From the NCBI GenBank assembly GCA_022828125.1, contig JAJEJD010000024.1, positions 172,763 through 236,762 on the forward strand: a DNA stretch of 64,000 nt, read 5' to 3'. The stretch comes from a bacterium. Its GTDB lineage: Bacteria; UBA8248. The position numbers and the translations under genes are program-made. The notes below the pieces were generated by a model. It saw only the letters and a list, made by a program, of their open reading frames with translations. It ran no database searches and was not told where the DNA came from. Below are positions 63,300 to 64,000 of this stretch, in pieces. Within the stretch, counting starts at the first letter, position 1, and every line of letters starts with the position of its first letter.

Positions 63300-64000
63300 C
63301 TAGTCGATGCGGGAGACAATTGTAGGGTTTGCGCGGTGTAGCCGGCTTGACCTGGTGTTTTCCTGTTCCTCATCACCCCACCAGCGAACGGTTATTGCGC
63401 CAGGCTAAGCCCTGGAGAGGAGGATGCCATGACCTGAAACCTCTTATAGCGACCCGGCGGGTTCGACCCCCGCCCGGCAAAGGCGAAGCCAGCCAGCCGG
63501 AAGCGAGTCTTGCATGGCGTGCGGCAACGCGCGTCGTGAAGCGTAGACAGCAGGTGACGAAGCGGCGGGGTAAGCCTCGAAATCGTCAATCGATGACGCC
63601 TTCATTGTTAAACGTGTGGGGGCAGCACCGGAAGCGCCGCTATCGGCGAGGCGCAACGGGTCGTCCGGGGTCGTGGACCGGCGCAAAGTCACGGGATGGG
63701 TCGCCAGGGAACCTGGGAGATCCTGCTCCTGCCCGTGGGCAAGGACGCTGGAAAGGGGATGCCAGCATGAAAATCCAGACCCCGGCCCGTCGCCGGGCCT
63801 GTACGGTGGCGGGAGCGCTATATGGCGGACACGAACCCGACAGGCGCCCGCGGAGCCGACTGGCGAAAACAATAAGCCGAAGGACATGCAAGGGCAGGAA
63901 GTCGTAGCGCCCTGATAGTACCGCTGAAGGCGGGGAACCGTGGCCATCGGGACCCGCTGGAGGGAAGCGGGGCGTCATCTGTACAGAGCCACTGATGGGA
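63300..64000 (+). mobile_element. group II intron, 5' part (cut by window edge)
   Basis: From about 63300 the sequence shows structured non-coding features typical of bacterial group II introns upstream of the reverse transcriptase gene: repeated GAAGCG/GACGAAGCGG-type stems, GCGCCAGGCTAAGCCCTGGAG, CCCTGATAGTACCGCTGAAGGCGGGGAACCGTGG, and a GAGCCACTGATGGG ending where the intron protein gene usually starts. The exact 5' splice site was not resolved and domain V and the protein lie beyond the window. Short reading frames in it are not genes. Confidence 0.55.

Overview
The window is GC-rich bacterial chromosome, apparently from an uncultured, respiratory, amide/organic-acid-consuming lineage. 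The evidence is two complete tripartite tricarboxylate transporters, two ABC uptake systems, three M20 peptidases, a CaiB/BaiF CoA transferase, AtuA and MmgE/PrpD family enzymes, and a five-heme cytochrome. The gene mix recalls uncultured marine or soil deltaproteobacterial and Tectomicrobia-like genomes; that placement is an impression, not a result. No phage or plasmid genes were seen. The only mobile-element trace is a probable group II intron cut off by the right edge.

The main discovery is selenocysteine use. Four genes are each interrupted by in-frame TGA exactly at the family's redox or nucleophilic cysteine, with the family's sequence continuing in frame on both sides: two AhpD/carboxymuconolactone decarboxylase-like proteins (4448-5047, motif U-x2-U with two TGAs; 48025-48678, motif C-x2-U), an OsmC-like peroxidase (25039-25602) and, 22 bases after it, a DUF442/beta-lactamase-hydrolase-like phosphatase (25625-26077) whose catalytic P-loop Cys is TGA. 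Each is followed by a hairpin that could act as a bacterial SECIS. TGA is also the normal stop of many genes here, so genome-wide reassignment is unlikely. No selA, selB, selD or tRNA-Sec lies in the window, so the decoding machinery must be elsewhere if this reading is right. Sec in the DUF442 phosphatase and the double-Sec AhpD motif are the parts most likely to be little described.

Layout. 0-10 kb: M20 peptidase fragment, CoA transferase, thiE-thiL, UxxU AhpD selenoprotein with a DUF1499 membrane protein, stand-alone xanthine-dehydrogenase-type Mo subunit, pentaheme cytochrome, GNAT. 10-22 kb, housekeeping: serS, two tRNA-Ser genes, a subtilase with a possible autotransporter barrel, SRPBCC protein, cyclophilin, then ffs-dnaX-ybaB-recR, with repeat-filled gaps. 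22-34 kb: metallo-beta-lactamase pair, epimerase-like VOC protein, OsmC/phosphatase selenoprotein pair, SDR-kbl, Fic, fhs, tandem cupins, lipoprotein. 34-62 kb, catabolic and almost all on the minus strand: PrpD plus Fe/polyamine-type ABC transporter, amidase, NTF2/PPC/MBL cluster, TTT system 1, CxxU AhpD, an ABC (SsuABC-type)/M20/RidA/AtuA/DUF4387 cluster, and TTT system 2. 62-64 kb: PPi-type phosphofructokinase and the group II intron 5' part.

Intergenic gaps carry several dispersed repeat families: a C/G-tract element, a CTGAGTAGC...GCTACTCAG palindrome, a GGGACAGGC element, and ATTCCGGC/GCCGGAAT dyads. One further repeat of about 170 bp occurs near 12.7 kb and again near 63.0 kb.
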